Below, piece after piece: positions 1 to 8,541 of a DNA stretch of 64,000 bases. The position numbers and the translations under genes were made by a program. The first letter of the stretch is position 1. Each line of letters begins with the position of its first letter. The notes under the pieces were generated by a model, which was given only the letters and a program-made list of their open reading frames with translations, did not search any database and was not told the DNA's origin. Where the stretch lies: assembly GCA_905171695.1 (NCBI GenBank), contig LR991653.1, positions 772,258 through 836,257 on the forward strand. The letters are read 5' to 3'. Origin of the DNA: Candidatus Methanoperedentaceae archaeon GB37. GTDB lineage: Archaea > Halobacteriota > Methanosarcinia > Methanosarcinales > EX4572-44.

Positions 1-771
1 TTTGCAGGGGGTGTGCCCTACTCTATGCCACTTGAGCCAGAGAACGGGTTTCTTCCAGACCTTGGAGCGATACCAGAGGATGTTCTGAGAAGAGCGAAGA
101 TTCTCTTTATCAACTACCCGAACAACCCCACCTCAGCGACTGCGGATCTCGGTTTTTATGAAGAGGTTGTTGAGCTTGCACTGGAGAACGAGATCATAGT
201 CTTCTCTGACAATGCGTACTCAGAGTTGACGTTCGATGGCTATCGTGCGCCAAGCTTCCTGAACGCTCCAGGTGCAATGGACGTGGGGATAGAGTTTAAC
301 AGCCTCTCCAAGACATACAACATGACCGGGTGGCGCATCGGCTTCGCAGTCGGGAACAGGGACATTCTCAAAGGTATCGGCGAGGTAAAGACAAACATCG
401 ACTCTGGCGCCTTCGAAGCAGTCCAGCGCGCAGGAATAAGAGCGATGAAAGGAGAACAAGACTGTGTAGACGAGATGAAGAAAATATACAGGGAACGCAG
501 AGACCTGCTCGTCAAAGGCTTGAAGCGTATAGGCATCAAAGTCACACCACCAAAAGCAACCTTCTACATCTGGGCACCAGTACCAGAAGACTACACCTCA
601 ATCGAGTTCTCAAAACTCCTCCTCGAGAAGGCAGGCATCATCGCAACACCAGGCATAGGCTTCGGAGAACACGGCGAAGGATACCTCCGCTTTTCACTAA
701 CAACACCGACCAACCGAATAGAAGAAGCAGTCAAGCGAATGGAAAGACTCAAAGACAACCTCTCAACATGA
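1..771 (+). CDS. Aminotransferase class I/II, LL-diaminopimelate aminotransferase-like, 5' truncated by window edge
   Basis: PLP-dependent fold-type I aminotransferase. The reading frame is open from base 1, so the N-terminal part lies outside the window; the GTG at 13 is internal, because the family's residues just before it are already encoded. Visible motifs are [10 protein letters not shown] (substrate and cofactor pocket), SDNAYSEL (the Asp that contacts the pyridine nitrogen) and [12 protein letters not shown], whose Lys (codon 310-312) forms the Schiff base. The C-terminal [21 protein letters not shown] carries the Arg that holds the substrate carboxylate. The segment after the start resembles the DapL/aspartate aminotransferase group (lysine and diaminopimelate synthesis), but aromatic or alanine aminotransferases share these motifs, so the substrate is inferred. 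Confidence 0.85.
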   Translation, partial: FAGGVPYSMPLEPENGFLPDLGAIPEDVLRRAKILFINYPNNPTSATADLGFYEEVVELALENEIIVFSDNAYSELTFDGYRAPSFLNAPGAMDVGIEFNSLSKTYNMTGWRIGFAVGNRDILKGIGEVKTNIDSGAFEAVQRAGIRAMKGEQDCVDEMKKIYRERRDLLVKGLKRIGIKVTPPKATFYIWAPVPEDYTSIEFSKLLLEKAGIIATPGIGFGEHGEGYLRFSLTTPTNRIEEAVKRMERLKDNLST

Positions 772-848
772 TGAGAACCGATGAAGAAATCGGAATCGGA
801 GCATACGGCACTCTGCTTCAATGGCTTTTAGCTGCCTTTGCTTCAGGA

Positions 849-1892
849 TCATGCTTCTGCTTTGGTGAGGTGGTCTTTGTGGAATCTGTCTATCCCTATT
901 CTGGTGTTTCTCAGTAAGAGTTCTGCCATCTCCTGTGTTGGCCATGCGCCGAGTCCACAGTCGGGCCCAGCATAGCGTATACGTTCGCCAAAACTGTTGT
1001 ATGCTTTGAGTAGTCGTTTTTCAATGACGTTAGGGGTTTCCATCTCTGTTATAACTTCTTTCATCCGTGAAGGTTCTTTCCAGACGTTTGTCTTGTATTT
1101 CTCGTTCAACGATGCTGTGAGGGTGAATATGTCTGTTCTCGCAATACCTATCCGTAAAAATGAATCGGTCTCTTCAAGCACGTTTTTATCAATTAGGTCA
1201 AGGTATGAAGGGTTTGCTGCTGATTCCACTCCGATAACATTGATGTTCTCTGTCTGGGATGCAAGCCTGTAGTTGAGGGGGGAGTGTAGATGGATCTCGA
1301 CATCGAGGTCGTGCGACTTTGCGCTCTCTCCCGAGGTTGATAGTGCCTTGATTATGGAGTCTTCATCGAAGATGACCTGTGGGCTTATCCCGAGGCTTGG
1401 CTCGTCGATTGAGACCACTTTAACCTCTGAATACCTGACTGTTCTCATCGTTTCTCTGATGAAACGGTTGATGCTTCTTGCAATGAGGTGGTAGAGATCC
1501 ACGTACTCTGTTGCCCCGAACTCCTTTAGGTATAGTTCGAGTGGACCTGTTACGCAGAGACGAAGCGGCATTCGCACGCCGTGTTTCTCACGGTACTCTC
1601 GTGCAAAAGGCTCTATTGCATAGACTTCAACGATCCTTGCGTCCCTCTCTCTTACGAGGTATGGTTCATCTACCTTCAATGGATCTTTGATTACCTTTAA
1701 AAACTGGTGGGTCATCTCCTGGAACTGTGGGTACGTCGGCAGATCAACTCCTGCTCTGATCTTCTGGAGCATGGCCTCCTGCAGGATCTTCGCAAACCTC
1801 TTCCAATCGTTCTCGATGGTCTCTTCAGCCCAGCCTTCGCCAAGACCTTCCGGTGGTGGGTAGCTTCCAATGTCATCGAAGAGAATCTGCAT
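849..1892 (-). CDS. MetE-like (core-MetE) cobalamin-independent-fold methionine synthase / methyltransferase
   Basis: 347 residues, the length of archaeal MetE proteins that keep only the C-terminal catalytic barrel. The N-terminus has the FDDIGSYPPPEG motif of the family, and the C-terminus has YAGPDCGLGAWPT with the zinc-ligand Cys312. Glu223 (GVESAANPS) fits the third ligand. The expected His-x-Cys pair reads His201-Leu-His203, so one zinc ligand is changed from Cys to His. Archaeal core-MetE proteins are thought to transfer a methyl group from a methyl-corrinoid protein to homocysteine; that role is inferred from the family. It lies 48 bp downstream of pssA on the same strand and may be the last gene of that operon. 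A related methyl transfer to another thiol is possible. Confidence 0.75.
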   Translation of the reverse strand: MQILFDDIGSYPPPEGLGEGWAEETIENDWKRFAKILQEAMLQKIRAGVDLPTYPQFQEMTHQFLKVIKDPLKVDEPYLVRERDARIVEVYAIEPFAREYREKHGVRMPLRLCVTGPLELYLKEFGATEYVDLYHLIARSINRFIRETMRTVRYSEVKVVSIDEPSLGISPQVIFDEDSIIKALSTSGESAKSHDLDVEIHLHSPLNYRLASQTENINVIGVESAANPSYLDLIDKNVLEETDSFLRIGIARTDIFTLTASLNEKYKTNVWKEPSRMKEVITEMETPNVIEKRLLKAYNSFGERIRYAGPDCGLGAWPTQEMAELLLRNTRIGIDRFHKDHLTKAEA

Positions 1893-1940
1893 ACTATCAG
1901 TTGGATTGGGTTATCATACCAGATTAATCATTCGCCGTTC

Positions 1941-2630
1941 TCAATCTCTCTCTGTGAGCTTCAGGGCAGGTGAGAGTGTGTAGGAGAGAAGCATTGCCAG
2001 GAGTACACCTGAGAGTAGGTGTAGCATCTCTCCTTCCTGTGTGTATGCGAGTATGGTTGCGATCATCGTTACTCCAAGCAGGGTTATGATTCGTTTATTC
2101 TGTACCTTTGGATACGTGATTCTGCTTACCATGAGAAGGGAGAGTATGACTATGAGAGATGTTAGCATCTGGAGAAAGAGTTCTGTTCTCTCTCGCTGGA
2201 TTGTGAAGAGCATTATAATGAGTCCTGCTGCTGTTATCGGCATTCCTTGAAAGTCCACCGTCCTATCTCTCATCGTGGTGAATCTTGCCAGTCGCAGGAG
2301 TCCGCATGATAGGAAGAGCACCGCAAGTGCGAATGCGAGAACGGTGTTTCTGGGAGTTATAAGTAGATAGGTTGCAGTCGCTGGCACCATTCCGAATGAG
2401 ATGCTGTCTGCGAGCGAGTCGAGGTGTTTTCCAAGTGAACTGTATGCGCATCGCCGTGAGATTGCTCCGTCCACTCCGTCCGCGATCGATGCAAGTATGA
2501 TGAGGATGGCTGCACAATCGAAGTTCTGGTGAATTAGAGAGATGATTGCTGAAAAGCCTATTGTAGCGTTTGTAAGCGTCGCAAGGTCTGCCTTCTTGAT
2601 CGAGTAAAGTATGTGTTCCTGATCCATCAA
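1941..2630 (-). CDS. pssA: CDP-diacylglycerol (archaetidyl)-serine O-phosphatidyltransferase
   Basis: Integral membrane CDP-alcohol phosphotransferase of 229 residues. The signature starts at Asp54 (DGAISRR) and continues GKHLDSLADSISFG, giving the Asp residues that bind the metal and the CDP-lipid. Hydrophobic segments flank and follow it, as expected for a six-helix enzyme. It would make archaetidylserine, the substrate of the next enzyme. The start codon overlaps the end of psd by 4 bp (ATGA), so the two are translationally coupled. The presence of psd and artA immediately upstream makes the serine rather than inositol or glycerol specificity likely. Confidence 0.9.
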   Translation of the reverse strand: MMDQEHILYSIKKADLATLTNATIGFSAIISLIHQNFDCAAILIILASIADGVDGAISRRCAYSSLGKHLDSLADSISFGMVPATATYLLITPRNTVLAFALAVLFLSCGLLRLARFTTMRDRTVDFQGMPITAAGLIIMLFTIQRERTELFLQMLTSLIVILSLLMVSRITYPKVQNKRIITLLGVTMIATILAYTQEGEMLHLLSGVLLAMLLSYTLSPALKLTERD

Positions 2631-3250
2631 GGTTTAACAACTCTTGCAATTACGGTTTCGCCACAACGAAGCCTCTCGCCGACCGATACAAGTATCTCAA
2701 AGTCTATCGGAAGTGTGACGTCCACCCTTGAACCGTATCGTATCATGCCGATGCGCTGCCCCTTCCTAACTTTGGTATCGCTGGTTATATAAGTAACGAT
2801 GCGCCGTGCAATGATGCCTGCGATCTGAGTGACCAGAACATCACCATAATCGGTCTCGATCAGTATATGGTTTCGTTCGTTCCTATCCGAGTCCTTACTG
2901 TACGCGGGGATGTGGCTACCAGGTATATGCCGTATGCATTTCACCCGTCCCCCGATCGGTGCACGGTTGACATGGACATCCCTGATGCCCATGAATATGG
3001 AGATCTTATTCTGGCTGAGTGCAATCACCCTGCCGTCTGCTGGAGAGATCATCTCGTCCTGACCGACCTCCTCAGGTGAGTAGCTCCGCTCTGGGTCCCT
3101 GAAGAAGAAGAGCGAGGCTGCTGTGAAGCCAGCCGTTAGAAGGAAGAGGATGAAGAGTGGTGTGTTCCTGTAATAGGAGTGAAGGACACCTGTTACAATA
3201 GTGAGCATAACGAGCAAGACCGATATCCCTCTGCCACCCTTCGCTATCAT
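2627..3250 (-). CDS. psd: Phosphatidylserine (archaetidylserine) decarboxylase, short archaeal form
   Basis: 207 residues with two N-terminal membrane segments (about 9-25 and 31-50), then the decarboxylase core: DEMISPADGRV, a DVHVNRAP block, and RYGSRVDV near residue 171. Ser174 after Gly173 is the predicted self-cleavage site that yields the pyruvoyl cofactor. It converts archaetidylserine to archaetidylethanolamine. It overlaps artA upstream by 4 bp and pssA downstream by 4 bp, so the three genes are one transcription and translation unit. In Haloferax the PssA/PssD pair is functionally tied to archaeosortase processing; the same physical link is seen here. Confidence 0.93.
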   Translation of the reverse strand: MIAKGGRGISVLLVMLTIVTGVLHSYYRNTPLFILFLLTAGFTAASLFFFRDPERSYSPEEVGQDEMISPADGRVIALSQNKISIFMGIRDVHVNRAPIGGRVKCIRHIPGSHIPAYSKDSDRNERNHILIETDYGDVLVTQIAGIIARRIVTYITSDTKVRKGQRIGMIRYGSRVDVTLPIDFEILVSVGERLRCGETVIARVVKP

Positions 3251-4122
3251 GGCAGTATCATCCTCCTGCTCCTTTCAAAGCTCTTCTTCAGAAGCCCAGC
3301 GATGCCATCGATCATATCCAGCAGCTCAGGTAGAATGGTGAGAACGACGTATGCGATGGCAAAGAGTGCGATGGTCGAGCCAATCTTTGCAATCACGGTG
3401 TGAGCCATGTAAAAACTCTCCTCTGGACTACCGAACCACGTGAATCCAAAGGCTATGATCACGAAGGCGTTGCGCACAAGGTTCAGCAGGTATATGACCG
3501 GGACTGAAGCGAGGAAAGCAAGAGCAACACGTCTCGGTGACGCGTCGATGCATGCAAGGGTTACGCCCATGAAGAGCGCGATGCTCTCGATTGCGGTGCA
3601 GGCAAGAATGATCTCCACATTGTGACCGTTCAGGCTCAGGGTGTTCCATTCCACACGCAGTGGCTGAAGACCGATCTTCTGGAGTATCCATTCGGTCTGA
3701 TCCGCCACGACTCCTATCAACCAGTGTTTGAGGAATGGAATCTCTGCAAAGAGGAAATATATCGCACCACCGATTGCAGCAGCACTTGTTGCACGGTAGA
3801 GGTGAAGAGCGTACTCAGGTTCGGTCTCACACCCCCTCTCCTTCAGAAATTGTATGGAGAAGAATACGCATAATAGCCCTGCTATAATCGTTGTTACAAT
3901 ATTGAAGTAGTCATCGATCTTGATGTAGTGAAACGGTTGTGAGAACCAGTGAATTGAGAAGATGAACCAGCCTATGCCTGCATTTGTTGCCCTGTGTCGA
4001 TATCCTGGCGGGATTGCAGCAGCCAGTATCAGCATCCCGAGAGCACTGAAGAGGATGAAGATGTGACCCATCAGAGCTAAGAATAAACTTATGGTATAAA
4101 AATCAGAGTGGTCTTCATGCAA
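3247..4122 (-). CDS. artA: Archaeosortase A
   Basis: 291-residue polytopic membrane protein with about eight hydrophobic helices. The exosortase/archaeosortase catalytic signature is visible: Cys175 in LACTAIES, Arg217 in NLVRNAF and His241 in YMAHTVIAKIGS. ArtA removes C-terminal PGF-CTERM-type signals from surface proteins and attaches the remaining protein to a membrane lipid. The gene is fused by 4-bp overlap to psd and pssA, which supply ethanolamine lipid headgroups, and it overlaps the AAA ATPase gene by 8 bp. None of the complete secreted proteins in this window shows a clear PGF-CTERM tail, so its clients must be encoded elsewhere or beyond the window edge. Confidence 0.92.
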   Translation of the reverse strand: MHEDHSDFYTISLFLALMGHIFILFSALGMLILAAAIPPGYRHRATNAGIGWFIFSIHWFSQPFHYIKIDDYFNIVTTIIAGLLCVFFSIQFLKERGCETEPEYALHLYRATSAAAIGGAIYFLFAEIPFLKHWLIGVVADQTEWILQKIGLQPLRVEWNTLSLNGHNVEIILACTAIESIALFMGVTLACIDASPRRVALAFLASVPVIYLLNLVRNAFVIIAFGFTWFGSPEESFYMAHTVIAKIGSTIALFAIAYVVLTILPELLDMIDGIAGLLKKSFERSRRMILP

Positions 4123-5230
4123 ACATGTTCCTCGGTGGTTGGGACGAAGCTGACCTCTTCACCTTTGAGAGGGAATCTTCAAAATGCTTGCCTGAAACAG
4201 TCTCCTCGTTCTCTATCAACGCCTTGTGAAGCGCTGTTTTCAGTATCTTTTCAACAAGGTCACGTCCAGATAGACCATCCGTCCTCTCTGCAATGACCTC
4301 AAGGTCAACATCCTCAGCAAGTCCAATTGGGAACGTCACCGAATGCCTCTTCAATATCTCAAACCGCTCTCTACTATCAGGTAACTTGAACTCAATCTCT
4401 TCTTCAAACCTGCTTCTGATGGAAAGATCAATAGCTTGCACCATGTTCGTTGCAGCGATCGTGCAAACATCCTTCCGTGGCAGTATCCCATCCATCTCTG
4501 TCAGTAGAGCATTAACAACCTCTGCCACATCACCTCGAAGCTCCTGATACCTGCGATCCAGCGCTATCGCATCAAACTCATCTATGAACACAATAGAAGG
4601 TGAAACACCCTCTGCCCTCTCGTATAACTGATGTATCTGCCTCGCACCATCCCCCACAAACTCTCCTATGAGCTGCGTAGCTTTTATAGGAAATAGAGGA
4701 GCATCAGTCCGGTTCGAGAGCGCCTTTGCAAGCATCGTCTTGCCCGTACCAGACGGACCATGAAAGAGGATGTTCCGCGGCGCCCAGCGACCAAATCTCT
4801 CTGGATCCTCGAGGAATCGTTCAATCAATCGACACTTCTCTTTAGCAGACTCCTGACCAACAATATCCTCAAAAAGAACCTTCTCATCGCCCTCGACAGT
4901 AATCTCCTCAGGCTCGATCTCTTCTATAACAAAGGTTGTCTTCCTATTGATGACAGACCCCTCAGGCTTCACATCAACTATCTTGAAAGCAAAATCTGGA
5001 AACATGCGCTTGTCAAAGAGATACTCCCCCTTCCTCGCAACCAAGCCCTGCCACTGCTCCTGCGCATAATACTCAAATACGTCAGGCTCAGAGAACTCAG
5101 GATACTCCTGAAGCGACCCACGCATAGGATAACCCGCAGGTCTCACAACCACAACACTGCCATCAGATCCAGCAGGCTCCAACACACCAGCCTTATCCAC
5201 CTTCTTACCCGCTACCCGCGACGTCTTCAT
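4115..5230 (-). CDS. AAA-family ATPase, proteasome-regulatory/CDC48-like
   Basis: 371 residues from the chosen ATG at 5228-5230. An in-frame upstream extension of 22 residues is Cys/Leu-rich and unlike the family, so I reject it. The N-terminal 110 residues are not recognisable. The AAA module follows with VLFEDIVGQESAK (about 118-130), Walker A GPSGTGKT (158-165), Walker B IVFIDEFDAI (213-222), a sensor-1 Asn (IAATNMVQ), an SRFEEEIEF arginine-finger region and a C-terminal lid helix. The length matches the single-ring archaeal AAA proteins annotated as proteasome-regulatory homologues (MJ1494 type). Its 3' end overlaps artA by 8 bp. A role in unfolding membrane or secreted protein precursors is speculation from this context. 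Confidence 0.8.
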   Translation of the reverse strand: MKTSRVAGKKVDKAGVLEPAGSDGSVVVVRPAGYPMRGSLQEYPEFSEPDVFEYYAQEQWQGLVARKGEYLFDKRMFPDFAFKIVDVKPEGSVINRKTTFVIEEIEPEEITVEGDEKVLFEDIVGQESAKEKCRLIERFLEDPERFGRWAPRNILFHGPSGTGKTMLAKALSNRTDAPLFPIKATQLIGEFVGDGARQIHQLYERAEGVSPSIVFIDEFDAIALDRRYQELRGDVAEVVNALLTEMDGILPRKDVCTIAATNMVQAIDLSIRSRFEEEIEFKLPDSRERFEILKRHSVTFPIGLAEDVDLEVIAERTDGLSGRDLVEKILKTALHKALIENEETVSGKHFEDSLSKVKRSASSQPPRNMFA

Positions 5231-5307
5231 CCAGCACTCTAATTGCACCCCACAGATATTAAACCTTACCCAAGAGAGCAGAATATAACACTTCAAAGAT
5301 GGGACAG

Positions 5308-5315
5308 GTATAATA
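5308..5315 (+). promoter_or_regulatory. TATA box of trm1 in the divergent AAA/trm1 intergenic region
   Basis: A GGTATAAT-type element lies about 38 bp before the trm1 ATG in the 115-bp divergent gap. Usual archaeal spacing would place transcription start near 5338, giving a nearly leaderless mRNA and supporting the ATG at 5346 rather than the TTG at 5334. Confidence 0.5.
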
Positions 5316-5345
5316 AGAGTTTGTTCCCTTTATTTGTGTCACTGG

Positions 5346-6458
5346 ATGTTGCATGGGTCTTTCAGGATTGTGGTTGAGGGTGAGGCGAGAATCCTTGTCC
5401 CGGTGAAGGGATCTTCTCCACAGGTCTTCTACAATCCGATGATGGTGTTGAATCGTGATGTTACCGTTGCAGTGCTTGCAGCTTTCACGGATGGGAGAGA
5501 CTTCACCTATCTTGATGCTCTTGCTGCAACAGGTATAAAGGGTATTAGGGTTGGAGTGGAAATAGGGGGGTTTATAACGCTCTGTGATTGGAGTTTAGAT
5601 GCTGTTGAGTTGATGCGAGAGAATATACGATTGAACGATCTCTCCAATTGCAGACCCGTCCATGCTGACTCCCGGGTGCTGATGGACTCCGAGAGCTTTG
5701 ACGTGGTCGACCTTGATCCCTTCGGAACACCGATGCCATTCCTAGCTTCGGCAGGCAACAGTGTCAGAGGGATGCTCTCTGTAACCGCAACCGATACAGC
5801 TCCGCTCTGTGGCGCTCATCTCAACTCTGCGATCAGGACGTATGCTGCACACCCACAGAAGAACGAGTACCATCGAGAGACAGGACTTCGCGTCTTGATC
5901 GGAGCGACCGTCCGATCTCTCGCAGCGATCGGAAAGGCTGCAATCCCAGTACTATCGTATGCCCACCGACACTTTGCACGAACACACCTCGTAATCGAGA
6001 GGAAGGTTAAAAGCATTGATGGTGTGATGAAGAAGATCGGATACATGGCACACTGCAACCACTGCAACAACCACCAACCAATCCCCGGACTTGCACCAAC
6101 AATAGAAGGATGCAAGAGATGCGGCGCACAGGTCACACTATCAGGACCACTCTGGCTTGGACCACTCCACGAGAGAAGACTCGCATCTGAAGCAGCAGCA
6201 GAAGCCGAGAAGAGAGGACAGAACGACGCAAGAAAACTGCTCGAAGTCTGCACTTCCGAGATCACAACACCAATGTACCACGACTATCACAAAATCGCCC
6301 ACCAGCTGAAGATCTCAGCACCACCAATCACAGACGTAATAGAAGCACTCCGAGAGAGAGGGTACGCTGCGAGCCGCACCCACCTCACAGGAACAGGAAT
6401 AAAGACAGACGCCGATCTAAGCACCATCGAAGAGACAATACGAGACGTAACCAGATAA
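5346..6458 (+). CDS. trm1: tRNA (guanine(26)-N2)-dimethyltransferase
   Basis: 370 residues. The SAM-dependent methyltransferase fold shows FYNPMMVLNRD near the start, LDALAATGIKGIR (SAM loop) and the family signature DLDPFGTPMPFL, followed by the C-terminal zinc-ribbon-like part CNHCNNHQ...CKRCG. It dimethylates G26 of tRNA at the elbow between the D and anticodon stems. It stands alone, divergent from the AAA-artA operon, with its own TATA box. ATG 5346 was chosen over an in-frame TTG at 5334 because of promoter distance. Confidence 0.95.
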   Translation: MLHGSFRIVVEGEARILVPVKGSSPQVFYNPMMVLNRDVTVAVLAAFTDGRDFTYLDALAATGIKGIRVGVEIGGFITLCDWSLDAVELMRENIRLNDLSNCRPVHADSRVLMDSESFDVVDLDPFGTPMPFLASAGNSVRGMLSVTATDTAPLCGAHLNSAIRTYAAHPQKNEYHRETGLRVLIGATVRSLAAIGKAAIPVLSYAHRHFARTHLVIERKVKSIDGVMKKIGYMAHCNHCNNHQPIPGLAPTIEGCKRCGAQVTLSGPLWLGPLHERRLASEAAAEAEKRGQNDARKLLEVCTSEITTPMYHDYHKIAHQLKISAPPITDVIEALRERGYAASRTHLTGTGIKTDADLSTIEETIRDVTR

Positions 6459-6490
6459 CTCGCGAATCTCTGGCATCGGATCGCAAATGG

Positions 6491-6498
6491 CTTATACC
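6491..6498 (+). promoter_or_regulatory. TATA box of the nuclease gene
   Basis: A CTTATACC-type element sits about 30 bp before the ATG at 6522. It implies a leaderless transcript and favours ATG 6522 over the upstream ATG at 6507. Confidence 0.45.
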
Positions 6499-6521
6499 AG
6501 ATAAAAATGATAACTATTAGT

Positions 6522-6866
6522 ATGAAGATTGAAGCGAATTATGTATATCGGGCTGAGCTTGAGCGGGTTGTTGATGGCGATACCGTGGACATGCTCGTGG
6601 ACTGTGGATTCAGCATCTACACAGGACAAAGGTTAAGACTATATGGCATAAACACGCCTGAGATCAGGGGCGCTGAGCGTCCAGCAGGACTTGCAGCAAA
6701 AGAATACGTGATAAATCGCTTTTCCGAGGCAGAAAACGTGGTGATTCGCACCATACGGGATAAAAAAGGCAAGTATGGGCGATATCTTGCTGTGATCTAC
6801 CTCGATGGTGTGAATCTCAACGAAGAACTCGTAAGAGAAGGACATGCAGAGAGAAAAGAGTACTGA
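6522..6866 (+). CDS. Staphylococcal-nuclease-like (thermonuclease) domain protein
   Basis: A small SNase-fold protein of 114 residues. Key motifs are RVVDGDTVDM (metal Asp), RLRLYGINTPEIRG (catalytic Arg and Asn-Thr-Pro-Glu) and KGKYGRYLAVIYLDG with the second Arg region, ending in NEELVREGHAERKEY. No signal peptide is visible, so unlike bacterial secreted nucleases it should act in the cytoplasm on DNA or RNA ends; the substrate is unknown. It is monocistronic, and the DNA after it passes into insertion-sequence remnants. Confidence 0.88.
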   Translation: MKIEANYVYRAELERVVDGDTVDMLVDCGFSIYTGQRLRLYGINTPEIRGAERPAGLAAKEYVINRFSEAENVVIRTIRDKKGKYGRYLAVIYLDGVNLNEELVREGHAERKEY

Positions 6867-7056
6867 GAAAGGCGTAACACTGAGCTATGAGCATCATTCT
6901 ATCACGATTCCTCTCTTAACCGATCAAACCGATCACCAATGAATAACAATTTGAATAAGACAAAAAGTCCGTTGGACAGGTTATTTGAGCTGGTGAAAGG
7001 GGGAAAAATTGAGGAGAAAAGAGATTCATCCAACAGGGCTTATATACGAAGTACAG
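6867..7056. other. Intergenic stretch up to the IS remnant
   Basis: It contains a short reading frame beginning at 6939 (MNNNLNKTKSPLDRL...) that runs into the IS630 remnant near 7057. It could be the start of a host gene cut by the insertion, but nothing in it is recognisable. Confidence 0.3.
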
Positions 7057-7448
7057 CCGTTCTCCTAATCTTCTGCACTAATAAACTCTTTCACCCAGTA
7101 ACTCGAGTAACCCTTCGAGTAACCCTGCTTCCTCTCACCAAATAGATCCAATGCTACTCCTTCACAACTCTTGATCATCTCATCAAGATCAAGAATATTG
7201 CTCAACTCTCTCTTTAAATCCTTCCAACCAAACTCAATGAGATTTAAATCGGGAGAATAAAGTGGTTTTGGGACAAAATCTCTTAATCCTTGACAATGAT
7301 CACATATGCTCTCTATCCCAGATATCTCTTTGCTCTTTGGTACATCAACTTTTGCTGAATTACCGAAAGGAGTGACTTTTTTCTCGAGAACAACTTCGAC
7401 TTCTTCTTTCAGGACAAAATCGCCTTTCTTCACTTCAATCTTTCTCAT
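7057..7448 (-). pseudogene. Chimeric remnant: transposon-associated DUF2080-like N-terminus joined to IS630 transposase C-terminus
   Basis: The frame 7065-7448 reads as two unrelated parts. Residues 1-45 (KVTPFGNSAKVDVPK) look like the small DUF2080 'transposon-associated' proteins that accompany some archaeal transposases. The rest (SPDLNLIEFGWKDLKREL, then KSCEGVALDLF) is the end of an IS630 DDE domain and is nearly the same as the remnant at 39001. The join removes the first two catalytic Asp residues of the transposase, so it cannot be active. The start lies only 53 bp from the divergent transposase remnant at 7502, the natural position for the DUF2080 partner. Confidence 0.65.
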
Positions 7449-7501
7449 ATTTTTAGTATATCCATAGAAATACTTAAATACTTTTTGGTTAAAATCTGAA
7501 T

Positions 7502-8263
7502 ATGAATCTGGAATTTAGAGTAACAAAGAAGTTTGTTAATGAGTTACTGGATGTTTTAGATGAACTGGTCAAGGAGACAAGGAGAGAAGAGAAAGAGAAG
7601 TACCCCTATGCTGAATGGAAAAGAAGAGAGAACTCGTTAAGAAAAGACTGAGAAAGCTTCCAGAATATGTTAGGGAAGCCGTTGCAATGATCAGAATTCA
7701 GAAAAAAGCTGGCAAACCAAAGGAAATTGATCTGGAGAAGAGAGTTATGCTATTCCTCTTTGCAAGACTTGTGAACAGATCAAACAGGGATGTAGAAGAA
7801 TTACTGGAGTTGTTTAAGCCTTTGTTTGGTCTCAAAGCCAACTACAAAACGATAGAAAGACAGTATTGCAGATGAAGAAGTCAAGCTCGCTCTGCACAAC
7901 CTATTCATTCTTTTACTCAAAGATGAAGGCATCTCAGGCGAGTTTGCATGGGATGGAACTGGTTATTCGCTTACTGTTACAAAGCACTACAGAACCAACC
8001 CTAAAAAGAAAGACAAGGACTTCAAATACGTTTTCAAGATAATAGACATTGATACAGGAATGCACGTTGGTCTTGGCTATTCTAACAGATCAGAGAAAGA
8101 TGCATTCAACAAAGCAATAAAGATGCTCAAAGAGATAGGAGTAAAGACGAATTCTATCTCCCTGGATAAGTATTACAGCACAAAAAAGACTTTAAAGCTA
8201 TCTGGTAAGGAAACTGCCGTCTATGTAATATCCAAAGAAGAATCTATCCAGAATAGGATCTGA
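7502..8263 (+). pseudogene. Decayed DDE transposase, multiple frameshifts
   Basis: The pieces of one gene are spread over three frames. It starts at ATG 7502 (NLEFRVTKKFVNELLDV), runs into a stop near 7649, continues in another frame from about 7630 (KKRLRKLPEYVREAV... NRSNRDVEELLELF) to 7875, and again from about 7870 (SGEFAWDGTGYSLTVTKHY) to 8263. The AWDGTG and SISLDKYYST segments look like the Asp-containing blocks of a DDE transposase related to archaeal ISNCY-type elements, but the family is uncertain. At least two frameshifts and a missing C-terminus make it inactive. Confidence 0.7.
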
Positions 8264-8507
8264 CCGGTCAAAGGTTATAGAAAGGACTATTGAGGCCCCC
8301 CTATAAGCCTATAAGTTTCTAAAGAGATACTCCAAGAAAAATTCAAGCGAATCAGGTTTTTCAGCAGATAAAAGAAGATCTAGATAGTTGATCAAGCAAA
8401 AAAGAGAAAATAGAATAGAAATGGCTCTGTCTGCTACCAGACTCTGGCACAACCTGTTTACAATCAGGATGAGATAAATTATGTCCCAAAACCCTAAAAA
8501 AGACCAA

Positions 8508-8515
8508 CTATATAT
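8508..8515 (+). promoter_or_regulatory. TATA box of dut-moaC
   Basis: A CTATATAT element about 30 bp before the dut ATG. A weak GGTGG Shine-Dalgarno lies just before the ATG, so the leader is very short. Confidence 0.5.
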
Positions 8516-8541
8516 TGTGTGACGTTGGGTAGATTGGTGGT

